A program made the position numbers and the translations under genes. A model generated the notes under the pieces. It was given only the letters and a program-made list of their open reading frames with translations. It made no database searches and was not told the origin of the DNA. From Metallyticus violacea (lineage: Eukaryota; Arthropoda; Insecta; Mantodea; Metallyticidae), in the NCBI GenBank assembly GCA_030762175.1, contig CM060830.1, positions 46,907,001 through 46,971,000 on the forward strand: 64,000 nucleotides of DNA. The letters run 5' to 3'. This document shows, piece by piece, positions 26,029 to 39,400 of this stretch; position 1 is the first letter of the stretch, and every line of letters begins with the position of its first letter.

Positions 26029-27070
26029 TCACAATCCATCAAAGTACTCTCCATTTCTCTCCACACACAGTTGTAGACGGTGTAATCCCCTATTAATAGT
26101 ACTACTGTACTCGGATTGAGATTTTGTCAACAGAGCTGATTTTATAGCTTGAGCAAGGCCCTGCACTCGATAAAAAGGTTTTCCTTTCCAGCAATGCAAG
26201 ATTTTACTCGAAGAAACAACCGGAAGTCTCATGACAGGGCCATAGGGTGGACTGTCAAACAATTGAGCTTTGTGACCTCCAGCATCCTCAAATTTGCAAG
26301 TGTTATATGAGGAGACGCATTATCTGCAAATGCAACAATCTTGAAGCCCCTGTCTTTAGACGCTGTCACCTCAGTACTTCAAATAAAAGATCCAAAATAT
26401 AAGTGCCACAGTATTCTCCATTCATTGTCATTCCTTCTGGCATACAGTCAGCCACTAATGTTATTTCATAGTTGGGGAAAACAGTGAGCATTCGCTTCCG
26501 AGAATGAAACTTTTGCCGAAGAACAGCTGGTCTTGAGTCATTCTCATTTACCCTCACGCAGTTCTAAGCTTTATTTGGGGATGGAATAGTCATAAAACCA
26601 ACTTCCATCACCGGTACATATATATCTGACAAACGTTGAGGATCATTTGGTGGAAACATGCTCAGCAGTTTCCTTGCACCTCCACGGGTGGCCGAGGCGT
26701 TAAGGCGCGAACTCGTGAGTGGGAGGTCTGGGGTTCGAATTCCGCCAGGACCGTCATCCCTGAGGTTTTTTCCAAGTTTTCCTCAGTCCTCATAAATTAT
26801 TCTTCTCTCATTGGTTAGGGAATGTGGAACCCATTTTGCAACTTTAAATGTTCGTAGAGTATACTGTCAAATATGCTAACAACGATACCCACTTTTTATG
26901 CTATTTCAATAGTAATATGTCAATTTTCCGCCAAGTTTCTCTCTCTTTGAATCGTTCTACGTTCACAGCTGTCTTTCGCCCTTCTTTAAATGACGGAATC
27001 CATTTTTCAACGGTATTAAATGAACACACTTGATCACCATGAACAGCTTCCAAGCCCTTGTGCATTTTTT
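26029..27070 (-). mobile_element. Mariner-like transposon relic with nested SINE B
   Basis: Minus-strand fragments in order: an HTH-like part (FNTVEKWIPSFKEGR, about 27.0 kb), the first catalytic region TGDGSWFYDYS (about 26.6 kb), a middle part MTMNGEYCGTYILDLL, and the C-terminus with FDSPPYGP and CVERNGEYFDGL. These are mariner-family landmarks, broken by frameshifts and stop codons. SINE B at 26682-26801 splits it. Confidence 0.75.
26682..26801 (+). mobile_element. SINE B copy, 3' truncated, nested in mariner
   Basis: tRNA-like head CCACGGGTGGCCGAGGCGTT (A box) and GGGGTTCGAATTCC (B box), followed by TTTTTTCCAAGTTTTCCTCA. It lacks the usual body and tail. Confidence 0.85.
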
Positions 27071-28802
27071 CGCTCCTTTAACTAACTTATAGCGTGTGAA
27101 AATGTAAAATCTGAAGTTTTCTTTAGAAATGTTCATGAGTTTTCACCAGCTATTGGCACAGGACTGAATTCAGATTTAACGACAGTGACTATGCAAGTTT
27201 AAACTGACCATATGCATATTTTGAAGCTATGGCCCATTGTTATCAGTTTTGCTAGTTACATTTTTGTAGACATTATTATCAAATAATGGACAGGCTGGTA
27301 AAGCTATTTTAATACTCTTCGTTATGCTTGACTATCGTCTTCGGTATGGATAACTATAGGAACTTGTGGACTCCGGTTTGTCCTTTCTCTAGTGGCGGCT
27401 TGTGGCCGAAACCATAAGTGAAGTCTTTTCACATAAAATATGTCGTGCAACTTACCTATTTCAATATTCTTCTCGAGCTGTTTTAATTGCAGCAGGCACT
27501 CGAGATATTCAGCAGAATTTGAAAGCTTAGTAGTGATCATTAATATTCAGTATGTCACAAAACCCATCAGAATTCCACATTGTCTTTTTTATTCTAAGTA
27601 ATAGAAAGGCCAACAAAACAGTTTCTGAAAGTAACAATTAGGCTCAACCACTCATATTCGCTCTACCACGAACATTTAAAATGTCTATTGTAGCAAATTC
27701 GGAATTTTCCTTTCCATTTTTTGCTCTGACACGTTAAGAATTGGTTTTGGTCTTTCATCACACACTAGTAGCACTCTACACACAGTCATTCGGGGATTCA
27801 TTGAAAAATCACTAGTACATTTTTAAACGTTAAGTTATTGACGATGTTTATTTCACACAATTCAGAGTTGCTAACTTTAATAAACGAACCAATAATTACA
27901 CCATGAAAATTGTTTTCATTCACTGAAGGGAAGTGACCAACAGTTTTGCTAAGAGGATGAAACACGTTCTAATACCCAAGGAGAGGACTGGTTTGCAAAA
28001 TGTGGTTTTACAGATGTCAATAAGCCACCACTAAGCTCTATAAGGGAACTTTTCCCCCCTAAAAATTCAGGGCGACAGCTTCATCATTGCCTCGAAGCAG
28101 GTAGTGTACAACACGCATACAGCCCAAATTTTATTTGGATGTTATGGCAACCAAGCATACAGGTGCAGCTAAAATCAGAGAAGAGAAAAGAGCTGCACTT
28201 GAACAAATGGATTTACGTGTTGAAAACAAAGACAATTTTGCTCTCTAAGTCAGAGGAAAACATTTGAACTTTCTTTCTTTTTATCACGACAATTTCTTCC
28301 GAATTAACGACTTTCGCTCTCCGCATAGTGATTCCAAAAGCATGTTCCTGTATAAATATTATGCTATTTGTAAATAAAAAAATGCTAAAATAGAAACTAA
28401 AACTAGTTGGAATATATTTAGTTAGAAAACAGGTGAAGCGCCGCTTCATTAGTTTCTCCTGAAGAACAGTCCTTGACTTACTCAGAAATTCAAGGCCTTG
28501 AACTTTGGCCTGTACTGTTCTCTATCTATATTAACGACATTTACTGTAATATAATACATTATTGACTTCCTATCTTCGCTGAATTTAAGGACAAAGTACA
28601 AAACGATACATAACATGACGCATAACTGTTTAAGCCGAACTACAGTTCTCTTGAGACATTGCCAGCGGAGAAGACTATAGCGCACAAACTTGACCTTGTG
28701 ATGTATCGTCTGATAACTCATAAGAGATGTAAGTAGGGGTGTTTTTCCGTTTGAATGGTAGTCTTCAGGAGATATTATTGTTTTCAAACGCGTTTCAATT
28801 CA
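27071..28802. other. Host non-coding DNA
   Basis: I see no supported gene or repeat here. Confidence 0.4.
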
Positions 28803-29115
28803 TTCCGTTGTGCACTCCAAAGGATTAAATGGCCCACAGAGAGCATCGGTATGACTTCACCCAAGTTAGAATAATCAGGAAGCTTGAGGAAGGGCGGAGT
28901 ACGACAAGTGAAGCTCGGGAGTTTGATATTGACCATAGCATTGCATCGTGAACGTAAAAAGTCTACAGAACAAATCACAGCTGTGAGACAAACCGGTGAA
29001 AGTCGTCCACGGGAAACCACACTGAATGAAAACCACTATATACTCCTAACAGTCAAGAGGAGCAGACGCCAGTCAGCGAATAAGATCACGCTTTACTGTA
29101 GCCAGAGGATTTCAT
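28803..29115 (+). mobile_element. Tc1-like transposase N-terminal relic
   Basis: The plus-strand frame contains ITAVRQTGESRPRETTLNEN, then HYILLTVKRSRRQSANKI. This is the linker and second HTH pattern of Tc1 transposases. No catalytic domain follows. Confidence 0.6.
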
Positions 29116-29559
29116 AGAGGTTTGCCTGACATTCATTAACACCTGCACATTGAATACACCGTTTACAGTAGTGCAGAAAATACAAGGACTGGACAGCAAA
29201 ACAAAGGAGTAAATTATTCTTTAGCAGAAGTAGTTTCAACAGTGATAGGCGAGAGTAGAGGTGCTATCGGCATTATGTTAGATTGACGTGCACGTGTACT
29301 CCCATTTGAAGATGTACATCAGCTGATGACAGCGTTGAAAGAGGAATGGGCTATATTATCCCCAGAACTCCTGAACAACCTCGTACAAAGTATGGAGAGA
29401 TATAATGCATGCATTGCTGTTAGATGTGAATTATAAGGACCAATGCAGGGAAACCAATCGACACTTAGCGCTAAATGCTACAGATAACAGATGCAAAACA
29501 TAACATCAACGTTTTGGGTTGTAGAGGTGGAAAGACGGCTCAGAGAAATTGACCTGGGT

Positions 29560-30270
29560 CCACGAGGCTATGAAAATAATAAAAAATAAACGAAAGAAAG
29601 AACAAGGCTAGAGGATATCAGCAGGCAGAAAATCGAGGCAGAGTGTAATACGAGTTTCCTCGAACCTATAAAATGAAATTAAACTAATCTGTGGTAGAAG
29701 TACATATGCTCGTTCTAGGGGTCGGTCTTGATGATCTAATTATAACCACAGTTTAGGCCACTTTAGGCGATCTTTGGTTTACTAGGCGTAAACCCTAGAT
29801 CGCGGGATCAATCCCGGTCAGGGTCAATGGATTTTTTCGGGTATAAAAATCCGAAGTACGGCTTCCTTCGTAAGGAAAGTAAAGCCGTGGAATCCGAGTC
29901 GTTTTACGGCATGAAAAAAAAAAACCTCAAGCCTGAAAGAAGAGGACTATGAACAAAATTTATCAGTCAAAAAGAACCTCAAGTCTGAAAGAAGAGGACT
30001 ATAAACAAAATGTACCCGCCATTTCACGCCCTGAATTGAATGGGAAGCTGATCATTTGAGATGTTAAAGAGCGTCCGTAAATAAAGAAATCAAATCAAAA
30101 TCGTTCTAGGGAGAAAGGCAAGATCAGGAATAGCGTGGTTTAGACAGGGAGGTTGGAAGACACAGAAAAGAACTGGTGGTTTTGTTATAATAGAACACGT
30201 CTATTTTGTGGACGGAATGAGAAATGGCAGAATGTACACACTGGGAACATCTGAGAAAAATGGTGTTTCC
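29560..30270 (+). mobile_element. LINE fragment interrupted by SINE A
   Basis: Left part 29600-29720 encodes LEDISRQKIEAECNT. Right part 30112-30270 encodes RSGIAWFRQGGWK. Both resemble the C-terminal region of a non-LTR polyprotein. The left part has a close inverted counterpart at 63841-63945, and the right part a relative at 56716-56760. Confidence 0.6.
29721..30100 (+). mobile_element. SINE A copy with internal tandem duplication and 11-bp target duplication
   Basis: Flanked by TCGTTCTAGGG at 29710-29720 and 30101-30111. It is longer than other copies because a segment of about 55 bp (AACCTCAAGCCTGAAAGAAG through ACAAAAT) is tandemly duplicated. Confidence 0.9.
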
Positions 30271-31728
30271 AGTAAAAAAATTTAAGGCATTTACGGTAGA
30301 GCTCGATTCTATTTGCGGTCACACCAATTGGTAGAATATGGGCTCTTTCTTAGTGAAAGTGCGCGAAATTAGAAGCAATTGTTTTTCTGATTAGAACGCA
30401 ATAAGTCGAGTAATTGTAAATAATATGTTAAGTTGTTTACATTTATATATCTGTAAATATCGTTCTTTTCATTTTTTAAAAATGCTTTATTTATTTATTT
30501 ATTATTATTATTTTTTTTCTCTCTTTCCAATTATGTATCATACTTAATTATGTACGGTTGGCGACCCATGCATAAAATATACTTATATATACTTTACAGC
30601 AATAAGATACTACGCTATAAATACTTAAGAAGCGCTATATGTTTTTTTACCCTTTAGAAATGCATTAATTTTGATATAAAGAGTAATTCTGTCCCCATAA
30701 GAATCGAGCTAAACTGCCTTCTGACCTGAAGCAGCACACATCGTCTGCCCTAAACCCTTGTACGAGCTTTTTACGTGACTCTTATTTGTACGAAACACTG
30801 TTATTATAACATAAAACTCAATTTGCTTCCATATTGATTAAATCTAAAAACTCCCTCAACCCTTGCAAAGTGTATAGCGTACCCTAAACACTTGGTCGCG
30901 AGAGCTAGTAGTGTTAAGCTATTTCTATGTTCTTTCCTCTCCAAATGCATCTCAGCTCGAACGTAAATATTTCAGTTAGTTGTTGGTTTACAAATGTTTA
31001 TAAGTTAAAAATGCTCCTGAAATAGAAAAGTATTTTTCAAAAACTCACTAAATCTTAAAATATCCTAGAAAACTTAAAAAAAAACTCTATTTATTTTGGA
31101 CATTAACACTTCGCTCTTCAACCTATAACATCATTCTGTTATACCTTCAACACAATTGTGTAGGTTAAAATTACTGTGTTCCAGCTAGGCCATTTTGCAG
31201 TGGGATATGTCAAGTGAGTTTTGTCACATTTAAAATTAGCATATATTTGGTGAATAATCACAGATTATTGAAAATGTAATAAGTGCTACATTATATTTAT
31301 TTATTTAGATTTAGGTTGTTATATATTTTTTAAATTAAGCTTAACCCTGTGGTTACAGACTTCAATGGAAAGGGGCCTTAGGGGTACGTAAAGAAAAAAG
31401 ATTGAATACCCCTGCTATAGCGAATGGTACTGCTGCACATTTTGTTGTAATGTGTATAAAATAAATATAAAACTGAGTCACACAAATATTTCAGATTGCT
31501 ACCGACCACATGACGTCAATGCAAGGCAGTCCAACTGCATAAAATAAACAACATTTACAGAAGAAATATATAGGTATATTTGATGTCAATTTAAGTGCAA
31601 GAACCAAATTCTTATAAAACTACTTCTAAGAATGGGAATTAATAATGCGAAAACTAATGATATATGCATTATTTAGAAAGAAAAAAATTATTAAATAATA
31701 AAAAATTTTGTAGCCTACAGCTTGTAGG

Positions 31729-31734
<6 letters not shown>
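30271..31734. other. Host non-coding AT-rich DNA
   Basis: I see no gene or recognised repeat. Confidence 0.45.

Positions 31735-31759
<25 letters not shown>
31735..31759 (+). repeat. Poly(A) run
   Basis: 25 consecutive A, the first of three simple repeats within 200 bp. Confidence 0.95.
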
Positions 31760-31793
31760 GCGCGGATTTCCAAAGTATCACACATACACCTCA

Positions 31794-31796
<3 letters not shown>

Positions 31797-31838
<42 letters not shown>
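31797..31838 (+). repeat. (AC)n microsatellite
   Basis: About 20 AC units followed by TATATATAT. Confidence 0.95.
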
Positions 31839-31846
<8 letters not shown>

Positions 31847-31872
31847 GTGAGGCACAGAATTGAGTTGGACGG

Positions 31873-31875
<3 letters not shown>

Positions 31876-31915
<40 letters not shown>
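31876..31915 (+). repeat. (ATT)n microsatellite
   Basis: About 13 TTA/ATT units. Confidence 0.95.
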
Positions 31916-33379
31916 GAAGTGATCAAATGTGTATAAAAGCTATGCATTTTCAAAATCATACCTGTAAATATGACTTTCAAATCCGAATTATGCGTGTTAA
32001 TCGAATACCTTCTTGCATGCAAATATTACAATATGGAAATTAATTCTTTAGATTCATTTACCGGTTTCCGTGTAACTGAAACTTGGTCTTCACGTGTCCT
32101 AAAACAACTTTGCTATTTACACTGATGAACATTTAAATAGCCACGCTCATAAGAGGCGCTAAACTGATCCCATATTTCCTCAGGAGGAACGAGAATGACT
32201 CCTCGAAAATGTTACAATACCAGCAGGTGTCTGAATTTGATTGCTGGAGAATTGTGGTATATCGAGAGCTAAGTGGACCGGGGTAGGACGAACACATGGA
32301 CGTGAAGGATCCTAATGATCCCGTCAAACAACAAAACGAGAATACATATATCATTTTGGCATGACTATTATGAACACGCATAAAGTGTTGCAATTTTAAC
32401 GGCCATCAGTGAATATTCTTATTATTTGTGCAATTCCTACCTTCTAAATTCTCTCTAATCTATTAACAGGTTTTCGATACCGTCTTCATCAAGCGCCTCG
32501 AGTTCGCCGAAAGCTATTCAGAAGTTGGCAAATATGATAGAACACAAGGTTCAACAAGACATTGCTGAGAGATTCACATTTGAAATAATTTCCTTTAGTC
32601 CAATTGCTTCTCCCTTATTACACGGTTATTAAAGTTGCAACGGCGTCACCAAATTTTATATAAACTGAAGTGAACACGCGCACTTCAGCAAAAGTATATG
32701 GTTTAATTTCGCTGTTTGCATGCTTCTGTCATATGCTACGGTGCACGTGATATTTTAATCGTCAATTGCAATCTCATGCCTGCTCAACTTTCTTTGAAGC
32801 TCAACTTTCGTGAGCCATTGAAACGCAACCTAGTATTGCATATTGTAATGTCAGCGGCACCGACTTTCATTAGAAACTCTTAATTCATACAAAGTTAAGG
32901 GTTTGGTACAACAGCAAGTTGTAAAAAAATATCAGTTTTGCTTCCCAACAGCGTCTAAACGAGGAAAATTTGTATATTTGGCCCAGCGAACTTCTAATAT
33001 TTTCAGATCTCCTTGAAACTTGTGCAAAATAGTCACTGGCGACGTCGAGTGCATTTTCAAACCATTTAAAGTTATTCTTCTGTTCAGCAACAGGCACAAC
33101 CGATTAGATGGAATGCGGAATTGCGACTTTCAATGTGTGTGACATGAATTTGTTCTGGTGATGTAGCACGTTTTATACTCCGTTTTTTTTTTGCTGTTTT
33201 TCATTCAATTCATATTTCAAATAGTCCAACAATATTGCAAAGCAGAATTGGTTTTTTTTTATTCTTTTATTGTGTTTTCTAACAATATTGTTTTTTTTTT
33301 AAATTAAAAAATTGTAGTAACTTTTCTAGCCGACAAAACGATAATAATGCTTACAGCTGTTGATATCGCTTCGATTCAG
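31916..33379. other. Host non-coding DNA
   Basis: Short minus-strand frames at 32133-32393 and 32885-33097 match nothing I know. There are T-rich tracts near 33.2-33.3 kb. Confidence 0.4.
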
Positions 33380-33800
33380 GCATCCAAGTTTCGTTCATGT
33401 CGCACAAGAAGTACAAAAAACTCTACCATTTATATAGAGGATTTTCAGCCAGCATAATGAAAGACAGGGTAGAAGCACTTGGAAGCGAAAGTCGTGCAGT
33501 TTTGCAGCAACAATGCCAGAAGTATGTGAAGACGCATTATCGTGAAGAAAGAGAACTTTTATGTTCATAACGTGTGGACGTTTAGCCTGAATAGCATCCT
33601 TCAGTTGGTCCATAGTGAAGCGTAACACTTCCCAGTGATGGTGCTGCCCTTCTGGAGAAGGACACCACACCATGAGAATCCCAGAAAACCGTAGCCATAT
33701 TTCCTACAGATGGAACTGTTTTTGCTTTCTTTGGTGCACTTTCGCCTATTGCCACCCACACACATATTAAATGTTCAATTTTTATTGGCAACCCTCTGCG
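33380..33800 (-). mobile_element. Mariner-like transposon relic
   Basis: The minus strand encodes KKAKTVPSVGNMATVFWDSH, then LKDAIQAKRPHVMNIKVLFL and HDNASSHTS. These are the central and second-catalytic regions of mariner transposases, in two frames. There are no termini. Confidence 0.75.
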
Positions 33801-35162
33801 TTATTGAAGACCACACATTCTCAAAATGAATTGTAATTATAACGACTATTTCATTCATGTGACGTCATATCTTAAACTCCACCAATGAAAGGAAACAAAA
33901 GTTTGGGTTTTGACCAATCACACCCGGATTATGTAGTGAAATTGTCGAAGAAAATTATCAAATCAGTTTATCACGCGACGTGCATTTGTCTTGTGGACAG
34001 CGTAACCATTTCTATACCTTCACTCTATAATTCCTGAACACGCATCAATGACCACTTTTGCTAGAGACCGTGGCGAGCTGTTACTAGCAGCAAAATCATC
34101 AAAATCGACATGGAGAGTTTTTTAAAGCGTTTTGGTGATGCGTTAAATGTGCAAATTGATCTTGTCATTAGAAATTGCAAACTATAGAATGCAAAGGAAA
34201 AAATTGAAACGCTTTATGTTATTTTTTCCCCTCTATCAGTTGGTATTAGAAAATCGAACGGTAGCGGTCGTAATTATCGATTTTTGTTCATTTCAGTCTC
34301 ACGGTTTCTGAAATAGATATTCAGAAGTATAATATTTTATACAAGCGTTAATATTCTGTGCGCGAATTTCAAATATATAACACTTTTATTCTTATTCTAT
34401 TCTGAAATAGTCCTAAACCCGTGTTTTGCTCTTCTCTATTGGCATTACTGACAATCAGCGTTCTTCTGTCGTAAGATTGCTTGAAAAGATTAAATTCAAG
34501 TATACATTATTACAATTATTTACAATTTAGAAGAATTATATTTAAATTCTTATTTTATTCGTGAAATATTCCTAATAAATATCACCAGCGGGTCTGAGCT
34601 TTTCAGATAAATTCACTCACTACGTTAGGCCCTCTCGTGATATACTTGTGATAAGAGACAATCGAATTACCTTTGATTCTCTCTTTCATTAGTCAATTGA
34701 TAAAAGTTCGTACAATTCAGGCCATTTTTGAACGGTAAAACACATTGCAAATGTTTATGTTTTGTTTCGTTTGCCTAAAACTTAACCCCCCCATTTTATT
34801 GAATGATGTCACCCTTTCTAATGAATGTAATTTGTATTTTGTTCATGTTGACTAAATTATAAGTGACATTATCCATTATTACTATACTTTCTGCTTCTAA
34901 ATTATTTAGGAAACATTAAAACATTCTTTAAACGTTGAAACAGCCATTTCCTCATAATAATCAGATTTTGATTTAGAACAAAGTATCCAACTGCTCTCTG
35001 GTACCTATTCGGCAGAAAAATTCGAATTTGAAGTATTGTGCGCAGAAATTTTAACCGTACTGCCACAATGTCATTCCTCTCCTTAAGAATTTGCGTCCAT
35101 CATTTGTTTCTCTGTATTTGAAACCTAAAGTGTGTTATAGGTGGACGAATTAGAGCCTTAGT
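33801..35162. other. Host non-coding DNA
   Basis: No gene or recognised repeat. Confidence 0.45.
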
Positions 35163-35422
35163 ACCGCCACGAATGGCCGAAATCGTTAAGGCGCGGACTC
35201 GTGAGCGGGAGGTCTGGGGTTAGCAACCCCGCAAGAACCGTCATCCATGACTGAGGTTTTTTCCAAATTTTCCTCGGTCCTATATGGCAAATGCCGGGTA
35301 GGTACCCTAAACTTAGGCTTGAAACGTTTCCTTCCGTAAAAGAATCCTTTCCCAATATATCATTCTCATGTATCATCAGTGTCCACCTAAGTAGTAAAAA
35401 CGGGTGTTAAACACTATTTAGA
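35163..35422 (+). mobile_element. SINE B copy, near full length
   Basis: Head GCCACGAATGGCCGAAATCG, diverged B box, body GGTACCCTAAACTTAGGCTT, and 3' end AACGGGTGTTAAACACTATT. Confidence 0.88.
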
Positions 35423-38254
35423 AAAGAAGTGAAAAAAAAATGGAGCCTTTGTATGAAGTATTGTTTTTTAAAACCTTGGTAATTTTGTTGGAAATTCCCC
35501 TTCGTCGTAAAAGTTCCAAACAGTCCTTCGTACGACGTCCTTGTCAAAGTCATTTAAATGTGTAGCTCTCTTATGCTTTCGAGGTGACACAACACCTGAG
35601 TACTACTAGAGTCAGATTTTTGGACCTCGTAACAAAGTATTTCGTATTTACTCCACATTATTTTGATTGGATTTGACACTTTAAAATTTTCTTTTGCGCA
35701 TGATTCTTATTACTTTTCTTTCGAACTAGAAGCATTTGCACTCTGTTTACTGTACGGCATCATATTAAGCACTCACTATTCCCTTCCATTTCACTTGTCA
35801 GACTGGCTAGTGGCTACCAGCAAATAGATTTAGTAAGCAGAAAGAAATATATGTTTGTTAGAGTGGTATGTGATGGCACAAATTACGTATCGTATTATCG
35901 CAAATATTGTTGACATTGCTACTATTGTGTTAACATGTATACAGACTCGGTGCATGCATGTGTTATCGTCGTTTATGTACTGGAGAGTCTCGGTGTGAAA
36001 TAAGAACAGCAGAGAAGTTAAAATATTCTGTTTGGACTTACATGTCCACTAAAATGTTCTCTACTTGTCTTGGTAGCTAATTTATGTGATACAGAAACAT
36101 TTCGACCCAGCGCTAGGGGCAATTATGATATGTATCATACTCTTCTCCGGATTGATACACCGTAACAGCAGAGACGCAATATCGCAACATTGTAAGCTGT
36201 TGGATGGCCAGAGACTACAGGCTGAATAAAAAGACATTCTACCAGCTGTCACTGTCACAAGTGAAGGAAGTCTTTCTCTTCAAGTGAAAGGGGTAGGGGA
36301 GAACTATAATGTAGAGGAGCAGCTCTTAAAAGACATGACTGCTTTAAAGTACTAAAATTTAATTACATAAGTAAACAAACAATGTAATAAAGTTGATTGT
36401 GTTGAATTTGCAAATTTCAGTGAGTTTCATACTAATGTAATGAAATTTTTACAGCATGCAGATGCCCATAATTCATATTTACTGATATATTTTCACTAGC
36501 ACACCATGACTTAGAAGCAAATTATAAATTATTTTCAATTGTTTGGTTTTTTTTTCTATTTTTTCCCAACATTTTATTTTTTTACATTGTCACATTTTGT
36601 CCTAGCTTTACTATAATAATTTCACATAATCACAACAATTTCATGAATAAGTGGTAAAAGTTTCAAAGTGATAGCTTACACAGAAAAAATAGGAAACTTA
36701 TGCAAAAAAAAAAAAAAAATCAGTTTTTCAATAATTGTAGTCAAAAATGTTTTTACACAAAAAATAACTTTTTGAGTGAAATACGAGGTAAAACCCTCCA
36801 GCATTGTAAAACAACAAAGTATGATGTCATAAAAACAAAGGCTGTCAATCTATAAAATATAACTTTTTGTATCATTCAAGACAAATCAGAGTTTTCTAGA
36901 GCAAATATTTTCTGAAATATAGAATTTAACTGAACAAGTGCTCACCAAATAAAAATTAAAAAATTCTGCTGTAACGTAATTAATAAAATACTTATAATCA
37001 AGGGACATTAATAAAAACCATATCAAAACAAACAGAGAATTCCAAATATTAAAAAGGTACAAAAACAAAAATATGGATTCTGATTCCCCCCCCCCCGCTA
37101 TTTCCTTTAATGATTCCCTTAAAAAGTAATTATTAGAAATTATATAATAGAGTTACTCCCGTGTGTAAAAATGATTTTGTGTCATATCTATTATACTTTG
37201 TGTAAACTAATATACATATACTGAAAAAAAAAGATCAAGTGTGCTTCTAATAAGCAAACCCTTGTTAACTATGAGGTCCTTTAAAAAATTCTTAAGTTCT
37301 AAAGTAATGGCGGAGTTGTGTTTGTGATGAGCAAAGTCAGTATTTTCGATTTTCTGGTATTTATCCGGATTCCACCGGTTCTTTTCACGAAGTTTGTTTC
37401 ATCCATAGCATAAGTTCATTAAAACGTCTGGTTTGAACCAAAAGGTGCAAGCAATGAACTGGAAGGGCTGGATATTGGTGGCTTATTGCTCTGGACTCGC
37501 CAAGTAGCATTGGCTGTCTTATGCCGAGTTTCAGATAGAACATAGGGGAAAAAAAATTACCAGCTATACTGAACATTTTGTCAAAGGCTATAAAGACACG
37601 ATGTGCAAATTACTGCATTTCGAAATTCTGATAAAAGGCATAGCACTTTAGAAACAAGCTGAAGAGCAGTAATAAAAGCAAAAACGTCATCTGAAAACAT
37701 TGTAGTGAGGTAGGTCATGAATATAATTTCCAAAAAGTAGTGAAAGCCCGTCTGAATATCAATTTGTTGCTAAAAGGCCAACGTACACGCTTCATGATGA
37801 AGTCCCAACAGATTGATGTTTGGGATGTGTATAATACAAACAATTCCCAAAAGCACTTTCCCCGTACTATGTTGCCGCTTCTCTCCATTCGCTTCAATAT
37901 TACAGTCGGCACATCTCTCTATCTCTCTCTTGCATATTTCCCACTTCTGCCACCACGGTGCACAACGGAACATTCTCCATTAGTTATGTTGCAGTTGCAA
38001 ATCAGGTCACTTCTATTTCTATCATAGGTTGAGTTAATATTTCCTCTATTACGATTCTTTTTGTGCTTATAACACAAATGTAAGCGATGTTAAATATTAT
38101 GCAACACAGTTTATTTTATCGGCTAGTTTGTCTTAGAAAAATACAATATTTTGTTTGTAGATTATTTTTTAATTTTTGCACAATATTTCCTGTTGTGTAT
38201 TCTTCCGCTAGATGGCAGTAAACACTTAATTTTCACAGTGTGGTATCTTAAGTG
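35423..38254. other. Host non-coding AT-rich DNA
   Basis: I see no gene. Short A, C and T homopolymer runs occur (for example 36706-36719 and 37087-37096). An open minus-strand frame near 37.8 kb matches nothing I know. Confidence 0.4.
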
Positions 38255-38265
38255 ATGTGGGATAT

Positions 38266-38428
38266 GCTTTTTTGATTTGGTTTATTTATGAAGCTCTTTA
38301 ACATCTCGGGTCATCAACGTCCCATTCACATCAGAGGTTCTTTATCGTGCCCTAAATCTACGACACGGGACCCACAGCTTTACTCCCTTCCGAAGGAAGC
38401 CATGCTTAGGATTTCTACGCCCGAAAAA
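38266..38428 (-). mobile_element. 5'-truncated SINE A copy with 11-bp target duplication
   Basis: Tail (GGTTTATTTATGAAGCTCTT, read on plus) and part of the body. The tRNA head and some of the middle are missing. It is flanked by ATGTGGGATAT at 38255-38265 and 38429-38439. Confidence 0.85.
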
Positions 38429-38440
38429 ATGTGGGATATA

Positions 38441-39120
38441 TACAGCGTGTATACAAAGTCCATGAAACATTTCATTCAGTTATATTTTCCAAACAAAGCA
38501 TTCAAATGTGCTGAAATTTCACAACATGAAAGGTAAACTCACCGAATTTAGATATCCAACCCATATAACGCCAGCTATCATTTTAGTTCAGCTAGTGGCC
38601 ACCGGAAGCGCCATGGCAATAATTCAGAACAACAAAGCGTCAAAAATTAATTCTCGCGCCAAAGCGATAAGGCATTTTGCATTCGCTGGTTCTGAATCTG
38701 TTATGAGTGTGCAAAGAGCATATCATGCCTGGTGTCACTGATTATTTGTGTGATTACAAGTGTTCTGGTATATCAGAAAATAAAATAGAAGAAGTTAAAG
38801 AGGTTCTTATGCCAAAACTAGCAGGAAATTTGTCCTACAGCCAAATGGCGCTCCATCACATTTATATACAGTTTGCACGTATTTGAAGGAGGAATTGCCG
38901 CAGTGTTGGATTGGCCAAGTGTCGGATAATATAAGTCATTCATAGGTTGGCCACCGAGGTCACCCAACATGACCGCACGTTACTTATTCTTAGGGGTTTA
39001 AGTGAAGGGGATTATGCTGATTACCCAAGATCCCAATGACCGCACACTGCAGTTATATCTCTTGACATCCTTATTCAGGACGTTTGACGAGCAGCATACA
39101 AACACTTAATGTCTCGAAAT
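38441..39120 (+). mobile_element. IS630/mariner-superfamily transposase relic
   Basis: Begins with TACAGCGTGTATACAAAGTC, a terminal-repeat-like sequence. Plus-strand frames include SVMSVQRAYHAWCH (HTH-like) and LQPNGAPSHYLYTVCTYLKE followed by ELPQCWIGQ, the second-Asp region of a DDE transposase with that Asp changed to Asn. There are many stops. A possible far terminus ATCCTGTATA is at about 39846. Confidence 0.65.
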
Positions 39121-39139
39121 CCAACTACCGTCTTAATCT

Positions 39140-39400
39140 GTTAAACAGTTGTTTGTCGTTACAAAGCTGAAAGTGACTATTTCTTGTCCAACCTTGTAAC
39201 GGGAGAAGAAACGTGGATTCAGTGCTCGGAGCTTGAGACCAAAACACAATCCACACAATGGTATCAAAACTTCCGTTCCAAAAAAATGTTACACAAAACC
39301 CTCAGCTAGTAAATCATTGTTGTCTTCTTCTTATACTCTGAGGAATTGGTTTTGATCGACGAATGGCAGGTGGTGGAGCAGTTAACTTCTAAATATATGT
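39140..39400 (+). mobile_element. Second mariner-like relic
   Basis: The plus strand encodes FLSNLVTGEETWIQCSELET, then KTQSTQWYQN. This is the first-catalytic-Asp region of mariner transposases, here with Glu-Glu in place of Asp-Glu. It follows, rather than precedes, the NGAPSHY motif of the neighbouring relic, so it is a separate element. Confidence 0.6.

Noticed and set aside
26682..26760. Functional tRNA gene at the SINE B heads
   Set aside because: The heads have A and B boxes but no proper acceptor-stem pairing that I can see, and they continue into conserved SINE bodies at several loci.
31664..32022. Long frames of Asn or Leu/Lys repeats on either strand
   Set aside because: They are translations of the poly(A), (AC)n and (ATT)n microsatellites.
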